From NCBI GenBank assembly GCA_019421015.1, contig JAHZGC010000006.1:113968-177967 (forward strand): a DNA stretch of 64,000 nt, given 5' to 3'. Within the stretch, counting starts at the first letter, position 1. Each line of letters begins with the position of its first letter. Both the position numbers and the translations under genes were made by a program. This DNA is from Coriobacteriaceae bacterium (GTDB lineage Bacteria > Actinomycetota > Coriobacteriia > Coriobacteriales > UMGS124). Shown one piece after another: positions 44,662 through 52,914 of the stretch. Under the pieces are notes generated by a model, which searched no databases, was not told the DNA's origin, and saw only the letters and a program-made list of their open reading frames with translations.

Positions 44662-44850
44662 TTACCGCACCTCCTGACGGGCAAGATAGGAACAGACGTC
44701 TTCATATACGGCCTCATCGCCTTCAACGTGCAAAAGCCACCAGTTGTCTGCAATGTATGAGAACCCATGGGAGACGTTCAGCCTACGGGTGGCCTCATCG
44801 AGCGAGAGCCCCAACCGCTCCGCGAACATACGGGCGATGCGGACTTGCAT
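44662..44850 (-). CDS. DUF3791 protein
   Basis: 62 residues from ATG 44850: MQVRIARMFAERLGLSLDEA, later DNWWLLHVEGDEAVYEDVCS. This is the small helical DUF3791 family that precedes DUF3990 genes and is thought to be its partner. The frame is open upstream with family-like residues (RTEQIIY) just before the ATG, so the true N-terminus may be slightly longer or has been lost; no ribosome site is visible. With its partner truncated it is probably a relic. Confidence 0.6.
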   Translation of the reverse strand: MQVRIARMFAERLGLSLDEATRRLNVSHGFSYIADNWWLLHVEGDEAVYEDVCSYLARQEVR

Positions 44851-44999
44851 ATAGATAATCTGTTCGGTGCGTCTTCGCAGGCCCTTGCCGTTGTTGGAGG
44901 TGATGGAATATGTGGCATGCTCGGACGGGCGGGACTTCCCTGCTGCCTCTGTTGAGTTCTCTTACCCTTCCCTCCACCACCCAGAAAGGCCTCTCGCCC

Positions 45000-46208
45000 A
45001 TGAACATCCTGACCATCAGCGCCCAGAAGCCCGACAGCACCGGCAGCGGCGTGTACTTGGCCGAGACCGTGCGCGGGTTCGAGCGGCTGGGCCATCGGGT
45101 GCAGGCGGTCTGCGGGGTCGACGTCGCCGACGAACCGTTCGTGTCGGAGGCCTGCCGGCTGCATACCGTGCGGTTCAACACGGCCGGGCTGCCCTTCCCG
45201 GTGGTGGGCATGAGCGACGTCATGCCCTATGCCTCCACGCGCTACCGCGACCTCACGCCGGCGATGGTCGAGCAGTTCAAAGCCGCCTTTGCCGTCACGG
45301 TGGGGCAGGCGGTGCGAGAAGCTCAGCCCGACCTGGTGATCTGCCACCATCTGTACCTGCTCACGACCCTGGTGGCTCAGATGGGGCTCGCTTGCCCGGT
45401 GGTGGCCGTGTGCCACAACACCGACCTGCGCCAGATGCGCTCCCACGGCTTGGAGCGCGACTTCATCCGCGCGGGCATCCAGCGGCTCGACGGCATCCTT
45501 GCCCTGCACGACGCCCAGATTCCCGAGATCGCCCAGGTCTACGGCGTGGACCCCGCGCGTATCCGCGTGGTGGGCACCGGCTACAACGACGCGGTGTTCT
45601 ACCCGGTCGAGGGCCTGCGCGAGCCGGGCCTTACGCGCGTGGTCTACGCGGGCAAGATCGCGCGGGCCAAGGGGGTGCACAGCTTGCTTGCATGCCTGGG
45701 CAGGCTGCCGTTTGCCCCGAGGGCGTTCGGGCTGCGCATGGCCGGCGGCCACGGTTCGCCCGAGGAGTACCAGGAGGCAGGGGCCTTGGCCGAGAAGGCT
45801 CCCTACCCGGTGACCTTCGAGGGAAAGCTGTGCCAGCCCGACCTGGCGCGCCTCTACAACGCGAGCGACGTCTTTGTGCTGCCGTCGTTTTGCGAGGGGC
45901 TACCGCTCGTGGTGGTCGAGGCGCTGGCCTGCGGCTGCAAGGTGGTGGTCACCGACCTGCCGGGGCTGCGCCCGTGGATCGACTCCCAGATGCCCGGCGC
46001 ACCGGTGGTTTACGTGGCGCCTCCACGCATGGCGGGGCCTGACGAGCCGGTGGCCCAGGACCTGCCGGGGTTCGAGGAACGCCTGGCCGCCGCGCTGGTG
46101 GAGGCGGCCGAGATGCCCCAGCCCACGGCGGCCCAGGCGCGGGCGTGTACGGGGAGCCTCTCGTGGACGAGCCTGGCCGAGCGGATGTTAACGGAGGCCC
46201 TGCGGTAG
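45000..46208 (+). CDS. Glycosyltransferase family 4 (GT-B fold)
   Basis: 402 residues; the start at 45000 follows AGAAAGG (44982-44988). N-terminal Rossmann half begins MNILTISAQKPDSTGSGVYL, with the Gly-rich donor loop; the C-terminal half has RVVYAGKIARAKGVHSLLAC and the GT4 E-x7-E motif (E299 to E307 in FCEGLPLVVVEALACG). The family transfers a sugar from a nucleotide- or lipid-linked donor; acceptor unknown. No other polysaccharide gene is adjacent, so it is not part of a capsule locus. The upstream gap carries no regulator, and a hairpin follows at 46553. Confidence 0.88.
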   Translation: MNILTISAQKPDSTGSGVYLAETVRGFERLGHRVQAVCGVDVADEPFVSEACRLHTVRFNTAGLPFPVVGMSDVMPYASTRYRDLTPAMVEQFKAAFAVTVGQAVREAQPDLVICHHLYLLTTLVAQMGLACPVVAVCHNTDLRQMRSHGLERDFIRAGIQRLDGILALHDAQIPEIAQVYGVDPARIRVVGTGYNDAVFYPVEGLREPGLTRVVYAGKIARAKGVHSLLACLGRLPFAPRAFGLRMAGGHGSPEEYQEAGALAEKAPYPVTFEGKLCQPDLARLYNASDVFVLPSFCEGLPLVVVEALACGCKVVVTDLPGLRPWIDSQMPGAPVVYVAPPRMAGPDEPVAQDLPGFEERLAAALVEAAEMPQPTAAQARACTGSLSWTSLAERMLTEALR

Positions 46209-46270
46209 GAAGCTTGGGAAATGGGGAGTGAGCTAACGTATGGGGCGGACTACGGGGTGACGCGCAATGG

Positions 46271-46490
46271 CCAGAATCCGGACTTTGCGACTTTGCCAGT
46301 GGTAGCCGTGGCGGGAATCCCAACTTTGCGATGCAGTTTGGGCGGGTTGATGACCTCACAGTGCGAATGACGAGTCATGTACCTGTGATGATACTAGTAT
46401 CATCATGAGTGCTACTCCAAAACCGAGTCGCAAAATTCGAACTTCTGCCACCTTGGCCCCCGCTCAAGTCGCAAAGTTCGGATTCTGTCC
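46271..46490. repeat. Nested inverted repeat with a central 20-bp palindrome
   Basis: Outer arms of about 23 bp (CCAGAATCCGGACTTTGCGA at 46271 and its inverse CGCAAAGTTCGGATTCTG ending near 46487) enclose a second, weaker pair containing AACTTTGCGA and TCGCAAAATTCGAA. A perfect 20-bp palindrome, TGATGATACTAGTATCATCA, occupies 46386-46405. The gap 46209-46617 has no coding sequence. Confidence 0.6.
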
Positions 46491-46552
46491 ATCGCATCGC
46501 ATCGCATCGCGGCCGAGCCCCGGCCGTTCGGAGGGGTCAAGGTGAAACGCCT

Positions 46553-46586
46553 GTGCGGGCCGGGACCATGCATTCCCGACCCGCAC
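46553..46586. terminator. Hairpin between the glycosyltransferase and F8
   Basis: GTGCGGGCCGGGA (46553-46565) pairs with TCCCGACCCGCAC (46574-46586), with one mismatch, loop 8, followed by GTTGTTGT. The flanking genes converge, so it may serve both. Confidence 0.7.
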
Positions 46587-46617
46587 GTTGTTGTAGAGCC
46601 GCGTTACTTACGTCAGA

Positions 46618-48324
46618 CTACGCGTTCATGATCGTGTAGTCCTTGACCTCCTCGTCGTTCATCTCGCGGGCCACGCGGCGGGCAAAGGTGCAGGTGCGGC
46701 CGTGGGCGTAGCCGGTGCAGAGGTTGGGGTAGCTGTGGGCAAAGTACGAGCCCGAGCTGTCGCCGATCACGTAGAGGCCCTCGAAGGGGTCGCCGTTGGC
46801 GTCGACGGGGCGGCTGTGGGTGTCGATGCGGATGCCGTCGAGGGTCGAGAGCGCAAACGACGTGTTGCGGATCGCGTAGAACGGCGGCGTGGTCAGGGCG
46901 ATCATACGGTAAGCGTCCTTGTAGAAGTCCTCGTCGTCGCCCTTCTCGGCCAGCTCGTTGTAGCGGTTCACGGTCGCCACAAAGGTCTCCACGGGCAGGC
47001 CCATCTTCTCGGCCAGCTCCTCGAGGGTGTCGGCCTTTTGCATGATGCCGGCGTCTACGGCAGAGGCAAAGGCCTGGTCAACGGCCGCCTCGTAGTCGCC
47101 GTCCTCAAAGAGGTACATGCCGTCGTTGGGGGCACCGTTGGGGAACGGGTAGGCGCGCGAGCAGCCCACGGTCTCGAACTGCGTGATGTTCTGCCAGTAG
47201 TTGGAGTCCATCACCGAGATGCAGAGCTTGCCGGGCTGCAGCGAGCAGGCGTGGGGAGCGTAGTCGTAGAGGCCGCTCTCGTTGAAGAAGCGCTCGCCCT
47301 TGGTGTTGACCTTGAGCCAGGGCTGCGACCCCAGGCTGAAGAAGGTCATGGCGGTGAAGTCCTGGGCGGTCTCGCTCGGCATCAGGCCCATGCGGTCAAA
47401 GAGCATCGTGGAGTGGGCGTCGTCCATCTCGGCGCCCATCCACAGGCACGCCTTGATGCCGTCGCCGTACACGGTGGAGCCGATCTGCATGCCAAAGAGG
47501 CCCACGGTCTCGGGCTGCAGGGCGGCCATCATCTCGGCGTTGTTCTGGTAGCCGCCGGCGGCGAGCACGATGCCCTTGGTGCCCACGAAGCGAATGTAGT
47601 CGCCCGTCTCGGTATCCTGGGCTATGGCCGCGGTGACCTTCTTGCCGTCGTGCTCGAACTTGACGAACTTGGTGTTGAAGCGGAACTCGCCGCCGTTGTC
47701 GAGGATGTACTGCTTGAGGATGCTCTTGCCGTCCTCGTACTCGGAGTTGTCGAAGTGCGCGCTGTGGCCGGTGGCGAACTTGGGGATGACGTCCAGGCCC
47801 ACGGCCGCCTCGTAGCCGCCCTCGTGCAGCATCACGGCGCCATAGCTTTCGAGCACGCCGCCCACCCAGTCGATGGCCTCGGCCGACTCGCGGGCCCAGA
47901 TCTTGGGCAGGCGCTGGTCAAAGCGGCCGGAGTTCTGCATCACGTGGTAGTTCATGATGGCGCGCTCGTCGAGCTCGGTGCCCTCCTCCTGCTGGTACTT
48001 GGAGCCGATGGCGCCCCAGTCGTTGCGCAGGGTCGAGACGTCGGCGTTCTGCTCGATGATCAGGGTCTTGAGGCCCTTCTCGGCCAACGACGCGCCCACC
48101 TCGAGGCCGCCGGTGCCGCCGCCGATGACCAGGGCCTCGACCTCCACGGTCTCGGCAGGCTCGGGGGTCTCGGGCTCGGGCTCGAGCCAGCCGGCGTTGA
48201 CCTGGGCCACCTCGAGGGCGGGTGCGGCCTCGTCGGCCACGGCGGTGCTTGCAACGGCCACGGCGGCGACCGAGGCGGCGGCGGTGCCGGCAACAAAGCT
48301 GCGGCGAGTCAGAGAAGCGCTCAT
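46618..48324 (-). CDS. Tat-exported fumarate reductase-like flavoprotein (F8)
   Basis: 568 residues, start at 48324 with AGAAAGGAA eight bases upstream. Tat signal SLTRRSFVAG (R7-R8), then a Glu/Pro-rich linker (residues 47-60) and the FAD motif GGGTGG (68-73). Central features include YDYAPHACSLQPGKLCISVM; the C-terminal FAD segment is FEGLYVIGDSSGSYFAHSYP. There is no FMN_bind domain. It is divergent from the LuxR membrane regulator at 48565, with a sigma70-like promoter and an inverted repeat in the 240-bp gap. Electron donor and substrate unknown. Confidence 0.86.
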   Translation of the reverse strand: MSASLTRRSFVAGTAAASVAAVAVASTAVADEAAPALEVAQVNAGWLEPEPETPEPAETVEVEALVIGGGTGGLEVGASLAEKGLKTLIIEQNADVSTLRNDWGAIGSKYQQEEGTELDERAIMNYHVMQNSGRFDQRLPKIWARESAEAIDWVGGVLESYGAVMLHEGGYEAAVGLDVIPKFATGHSAHFDNSEYEDGKSILKQYILDNGGEFRFNTKFVKFEHDGKKVTAAIAQDTETGDYIRFVGTKGIVLAAGGYQNNAEMMAALQPETVGLFGMQIGSTVYGDGIKACLWMGAEMDDAHSTMLFDRMGLMPSETAQDFTAMTFFSLGSQPWLKVNTKGERFFNESGLYDYAPHACSLQPGKLCISVMDSNYWQNITQFETVGCSRAYPFPNGAPNDGMYLFEDGDYEAAVDQAFASAVDAGIMQKADTLEELAEKMGLPVETFVATVNRYNELAEKGDDEDFYKDAYRMIALTTPPFYAIRNTSFALSTLDGIRIDTHSRPVDANGDPFEGLYVIGDSSGSYFAHSYPNLCTGYAHGRTCTFARRVAREMNDEEVKDYTIMNA

Positions 48325-48459
48325 ACAGGGGTTCCTTTCTAACGCTGTGTCAACGGCCGCGGCGATCCGGCGGCCCGCTCGATGCCCGGTGCGGCGGTGC
48401 GCCGTCCGGGCGAACGACCCCCACAGTACGGTCTGCGCCCCGGTCCGCGATGATGATTC

Positions 48460-48487
48460 TTGGAGAAACGCCGTGCAGGGCTATAAT
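48460..48487 (+). promoter_or_regulatory. Sigma70-type promoter of the LuxR gene with overlapping inverted repeat
   Basis: TTGGAG (48460-48465), a 16-base spacer and TATAAT (48482-48487) precede the gene at 48565. ATGATGATT (48450-48458) and AATCATCAT (48485-48493) flank it as an inverted repeat, so a protein bound there could act on this promoter and on divergent F8. Confidence 0.55.
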
Positions 48488-48564
48488 CATCATGGCTTGA
48501 TGATGCGCGCCGTACCAGGGGCTTTGGGGGAGAAGACCCCAAGGGGCGAGTAAGGGGAGAAGCC

Positions 48565-50088
48565 ATGCCAACTGAGAACGCCGCGCGTGCGCGTGTCCCG
48601 CGCAAAAGGGGCGGTGCGGACTCCTTCCTTGCCAGCCTGCCGTGGGTCTGGCCCCATGCGCTGGCCATGGGGTTGTGTCAGGGGACCATGCTCGTGCCGT
48701 TTTTGCTCGGGCCGCTCGGTCTGGGTCTGGGGGCGCAGCTGCTAGAAGAGCCGCAGTACACCTGCAGCTTCTTTGTTGCCGTGGCGCTTTCGATGCTGGC
48801 CAACGACGTCGTGGCGCATCGCAGGGGAACCGGTCGCGGCCCGCTTGCATACTCGCTGCCGGCGATGGTGACCTATGTGGTGGGCGTCGTGCTGCTGGTG
48901 CTGCACGTGGTCTGCCTTCAGGGGGTCGCGGCGGTTCTGGTGGGCTGCGCGGGTGCGGTCCTCATGGGCTTTGCCACGGCCTGCGCCCAGCTTTCGAGCG
49001 CGCGGTTCATCGCCACGCTGCCTACGCGGCAGGGGGTCTACATCGTGCTTGCGGCCATGCTGCCCAGCGCGGCGGTGGTTGTGGCGGCGGGTGTGCTCGG
49101 GAATCCCTGGGCCGGCCTGGTACTCGCCGCCCTGCCCGCCGTGGGCTACGGGTTCATGCGGTTTGCCGAGCGGCGGGGAGTCGGGCCGGTTGGGGCGGTC
49201 GACGCCGGTGCCGCCCGAGAGGTCCTGGGCACGTTCTCGCTCGAGGGGGCCAGCCGGGCGGGTATGGTGGCGGGATGTGCCATCGCCCTGGGGGCGTTCG
49301 TGGCGTTTGCCTCCCGCTATGAGCTCGTTGTGCTGGGGGTTCCGGGGCGCTTGGTCAACCCGGCGTGTATGGCGGCGTTCCTGGCGGGGCTGTGCGCGTT
49401 GGTGTGCGCCGTGGTGGCGGCCACGTGCTTTAAGACGCGCACGCTCTCGATGACCTTTGTGTTCAGGATGGCGCTGCCCTGTGTGGTGGCCGGCGCGCTG
49501 CTGGTGGGCCTGCTGCCGCCGGTTTTGGAGTCGGTGCCCGGCTATTGGGCGGCGGCCTTCTTGGCGGCCGCGGCGATGCTGCTCATCGACCAGATGGTGT
49601 GGGTCACCACGGCCTATTTCATGCGCTACGATCCCCAGATCAGCGACCGCACGGCGACGCGGTTCCGCATGCTCCAGTTCTTCGGCGCGGCCGTGGGGGC
49701 GGCGTTCTCGGTTTCCGGCGTCATCGACACGGGGGTCATCGAGACCATGTTCGTGGGCACGGCGGCGCTCGCGGTGGCGTTCGTGGTGTGCATCCCCACC
49801 TACGAGGCCCGCGTGGTGAGCGCCGGCGCCGTAGCCCCCCGGCTGGACGGTCTCGACGAGGAGCAGCGCCGCCGCTACTCGGTGGCGTTTGCCCGCTGGG
49901 GCCTGACTGCGCGCGAGGCCGAGGTGGCCTGCCTGCTGGTCGAGGGCCTCGATGCCCCGGGGGTGGCCGAGCGCCTGTGCGTGTCGCGCGCCACCGTGAA
50001 CACCCATGTGCGCCATATCTACGAGAAGATGGGCGTCCACGCGCGCGACGAGATGGTGGCGGCCTTGGGACAGGTGCCGGGGGAGTAG
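48565..50088 (+). CDS. LuxR-type regulator with polytopic membrane domain
   Basis: 507 residues, start at 48565 with AAGGGGAGAAG upstream. About twelve hydrophobic helices span residues 28-415, followed by the LuxR HTH: GLTAREAEVACLLVEGLDAP, then SRATVNTHVRHIYEKMGV. The gene is divergent from flavoprotein F8, its likely target. Nothing in the membrane half resembles a known transporter strongly, although its helix pattern (paired sixes) recalls an MFS fold; a sensing rather than transport role is inferred from the fused HTH. Confidence 0.88.
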   Translation: MPTENAARARVPRKRGGADSFLASLPWVWPHALAMGLCQGTMLVPFLLGPLGLGLGAQLLEEPQYTCSFFVAVALSMLANDVVAHRRGTGRGPLAYSLPAMVTYVVGVVLLVLHVVCLQGVAAVLVGCAGAVLMGFATACAQLSSARFIATLPTRQGVYIVLAAMLPSAAVVVAAGVLGNPWAGLVLAALPAVGYGFMRFAERRGVGPVGAVDAGAAREVLGTFSLEGASRAGMVAGCAIALGAFVAFASRYELVVLGVPGRLVNPACMAAFLAGLCALVCAVVAATCFKTRTLSMTFVFRMALPCVVAGALLVGLLPPVLESVPGYWAAAFLAAAAMLLIDQMVWVTTAYFMRYDPQISDRTATRFRMLQFFGAAVGAAFSVSGVIDTGVIETMFVGTAALAVAFVVCIPTYEARVVSAGAVAPRLDGLDEEQRRRYSVAFARWGLTAREAEVACLLVEGLDAPGVAERLCVSRATVNTHVRHIYEKMGVHARDEMVAALGQVPGE

Positions 50089-50172
50089 GGAATACGGTAC
50101 GCCGTTCTTCTGTTGAGTGATATCTGTTTTCTATACAAGACATACATCATGCAATATGTCGGATATAGAAGA

Positions 50173-50731
50173 CAGGTTCAAAACGTTGCGGGTTGGGAGA
50201 AGTTTGCCCGGCGTCTTGCCGACGCAGGAAAACGCGTGTATATCACGGGTAGCAATGCCAAGATGTTGAGCGGCGAAGTTGCCACGACTTTGGGGGGGCG
50301 TTACTTCGACCTGTATGTGACACTTTGTGGAACGCCAAGGCAATCCTGAGTACTATTTTTCGGACAACGGGTTGCTCAGCCTTTTTCTTCGTGACAAAGA
50401 TACCGCTCTGCTCGAAAACGAGGTGGCGGTGGTCTTGTACGATGTCTATGGTGACGGTCTGTTCTACCTCAAATCGCCCAGAACAGGCATCGATGTCGAC
50501 TTTTACGCGCCCGACGAGGGCGTTGCCGTGCAGGTCGCCTACTCAATCGAGAGGGAAGCGCGCCAACGCGAAGTTTCGAGTCTCGTGAAGCTTGGGACGG
50601 TCCAACCGGATATGCATCGGCTCGTTATCGTTACCAAACAGGAACAGGGAACTGTTGTTGAGGGCGAAGTTGAGATCGAGGTCGTTCCTGCATGGCGCTT
50701 CCTGCTGGGGCTGGCCGAAGTCCAGAAGTGA
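50173..50731 (+). pseudogene. AAA-type ATPase with DUF4143, internally deleted relic
   Basis: Two pieces of one gene family are joined out of frame. First piece (about 50173-50310): QNVAGWEKFARRLADAGKR and VYITGSNAKMLSGEVATTLG, the middle of the AAA_14 ATPase domain. Second piece (from about 50330): GNPEYYFSDNGLLSLFL, then ENEVAVVLYDVYGDGLFYLK, the DUF4143 nuclease-like C-terminal domain, ending at 50731. The Walker A region, the rest of the ATPase and the domain junction are gone. These proteins are common, poorly understood accessory ATPases. It is a decayed remnant. Confidence 0.75.
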
Positions 50732-50839
50732 TAGGGGAACAAGCCTTTGGGGTGGCGCGGACTCCGGAGTACAGTGTTCGCCTGTGGGACGTTTGGGCTT
50801 ATTGAATCCCCCTGACGGGGGCGCCCGCTCTCTGTGCTC

Positions 50840-52264
50840 CTATCCCCGCACCAGCTCCACCAACTCGCTGCGGCTGTGGACGCCGAGCTTCTGGTAGACC
50901 GCGTGGGTGTGCGACTTCACCGTGGCGTTGGTCACGCAGAGGGCCTCCTCGATCTGGGCGGCAGTCTTGTCCTGAGCCAGTAGCGCCAGCACCTCCTCCT
51001 CACGGCGGGTCAGGCCGTGCTCATAGGCTATACGCGAGCAGCGCAGCGCCAGCTGGTCGCCGGGGTCGAGCGCCGCCCGGGTGGGGCCGTTCTCCTCCAC
51101 ACCCCAGGTCACCTCACGGGGGGTTCCGCGGGTCAGCACTACGTAGCATACGCAGAGCGCCATCCCCATGGCGGCTACCACCAGCACGAACGCGTCGCGG
51201 GACCACGCAGGGGTACCGAACGCCGCCAGGGCGGCTCCCAAGTTGGCCAGAGTGCCGGCCGCCTGCGAGAACCCAAAGAGCATGAGGGCGCTCACGCCGT
51301 GTCTGAACGAGACCGTGCACAGGGTGACTCCGATGAACACCGTGAACAGGGCCTCTCCCGCATGGGTGCACAGGGTGGCCGCGATGCCCCAGCCGCTGCC
51401 GGAGAGCAGCAGCCCAAACAGCCCTGCCAGCGTGAGCGGAAACGCCACGCCGTAGAGCGACCACACGCCAAAGCGACCCGTGCCCAGCCTGAGGGCGACC
51501 AACAACATGACCAGGCACACCAGCGTCCCTAGGGTGGCGTACACGCGGTCAGCCGGGGGCAGCACGTCACGGGTGAACACGTTGATGAACGAGAACACCG
51601 CCATAAGCACCACTGGCGCGGTGGGAAAGCGGTACCGCCCGCTCACAGTTTCGCCGTGGGCGAAGGGCGCGCGGTCCACGACCTTCGAGGCCCGGCCGAG
51701 CAGCCATGCCGACGCCAGGGGAAGCAGCGCGCAGACGGCCACGACCGACACCGTCAGCGGCACGAGACTCAGCACGAGCGTGAGGCAGGCCGAAACTACG
51801 TTGGCGAGCAGGTAGTACAGCAGCACGTGGCGCATGTCCATGCGGGCGTAGAGGCTGATCCAGCACAACCAGAACAGCGCCGGTGCAACTCCCTTTATCA
51901 GCGAGAAGACCATGTGGGTGGTCAGTGCCATCTGCGAGAGCGCCCCGATGAGCGAAAGTCCCACGACCAGGCAGCCCGCGACGCAGGCGGCCGCGCACCC
52001 CCACACCAGGGGGTGCCGCCGCTCGAGGCCAAAGAGCCGCGGCGCAAAGAGTGCTGCGGCCAGATAGGTCGCGGCTTCAATGAGGCGCTGGGCCACCAAA
52101 AGGGCGTAGCCGGTTTCGATGACGGGCAGTCGGCTTCCCATAAGGCTCAGCATGACGTTGAACGAGAGCAACAGGCCGAACCCCACCGGGCATGCCCAGA
52201 TGACGGCCTGGGAGGGGGCGGCGATGGGGTGGGCCTGTTCGGGCGTACTGGCGTTACTGGTCAT
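50840..52264 (-). CDS. LuxR-type regulator with polytopic membrane domain
   Basis: 474 residues. Twelve hydrophobic helices lie between residues 20 and 385; the HTH is GLTRREEEVLALLAQDKTAA, then NATVKSHTHAVYQKLGVHSR. It is divergent from flavoprotein F9 at 52915, although the gap is long (650 bp) and contains a repeat element at 52350-52552. The membrane half has no obvious ligand motif. Control of F9 is inferred from the repeated pattern of such pairs in this window. No strong ribosome site precedes the ATG at 52264. Confidence 0.87.
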   Translation of the reverse strand: MTSNASTPEQAHPIAAPSQAVIWACPVGFGLLLSFNVMLSLMGSRLPVIETGYALLVAQRLIEAATYLAAALFAPRLFGLERRHPLVWGCAAACVAGCLVVGLSLIGALSQMALTTHMVFSLIKGVAPALFWLCWISLYARMDMRHVLLYYLLANVVSACLTLVLSLVPLTVSVVAVCALLPLASAWLLGRASKVVDRAPFAHGETVSGRYRFPTAPVVLMAVFSFINVFTRDVLPPADRVYATLGTLVCLVMLLVALRLGTGRFGVWSLYGVAFPLTLAGLFGLLLSGSGWGIAATLCTHAGEALFTVFIGVTLCTVSFRHGVSALMLFGFSQAAGTLANLGAALAAFGTPAWSRDAFVLVVAAMGMALCVCYVVLTRGTPREVTWGVEENGPTRAALDPGDQLALRCSRIAYEHGLTRREEEVLALLAQDKTAAQIEEALCVTNATVKSHTHAVYQKLGVHSRSELVELVRG

Positions 52265-52349
52265 GGCTGGTCGATTCTCTGAGAATGGGGTTCTTTAGGT
52301 TTTTGCCCTCAACGGCATTTTGGGACGAGCGCAAAAATGCAAGGTCCTT

Positions 52350-52552
52350 CCGCAAGAAGAGGGTTCTGGATAGGTGTAATCGGGTTGCGGGCGTCCCTTC
52401 GGGGTCGTGATTTTCTCGCTGCAAAACCCAGGTTGATAAAATACCAGTTCAGAAGGGGTGTTGGTTGCGAGAGACACGAACCTTGGGAGCGAACGGGGAA
52501 CATTGGAGCGAATCGGGACCATGTGAGCCTATCCAGAACCCCCTTTACGCGG
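52350..52552. repeat. ~200-bp element with inverted ends, copy 2
   Basis: Left end GAGGGTTCTGGATAGG (to 52373) and right end CCTATCCAGAACCCCC (52528-52543) are inverted, and the match extends outwards (CCGCAAGAAG against CTTTACGCGG). Interior blocks are shared with 16438-16628. It lies inside the 650-bp gap between the LuxR gene and F9. Confidence 0.6.
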
Positions 52553-52723
52553 AAGTAACTCCGGTTTTGCCTTCGGGCCTGTTTTGCCCGTGAACCCGTT
52601 TACCGTCGACGTGAGCCTGCCATTGCCCCGAGTCAAAGCCAAATCCCGGGCAACCTTTCAAGTTGGTGACTCGCGCCGAGACCCAACGGTTCGATAGTCC
52701 TCTACCAGCTGGGATGTATGCAA

Positions 52724-52741
52724 GGTTGAGGATTCTCAACC
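52724..52741. promoter_or_regulatory. Hairpin/operator candidate upstream of F9
   Basis: GGTTGAGGATTCTCAACC is a perfect 7-bp inverted repeat with a 4-base centre, about 175 bp before the F9 start. A partial copy, GGTTCAACC, follows at 52756. The rest of 52553-52914 shows no gene. Confidence 0.4.
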
Positions 52742-52914
52742 CCGCATCTACCTGGGGTTCAACCTTTCTCAATCGTGACGAGAACGGCATGCGGATGTTC
52801 CAATGAGCCTTGCCAGCGGATGGGTCCACGGTGGGCCCACAGGAGTTTCCGCACCCGTACAAAGCGAGCCCTCGGCCGCAAGGCCAGGGCCCGCACTACC
52901 CAAGGGAGATGCAC

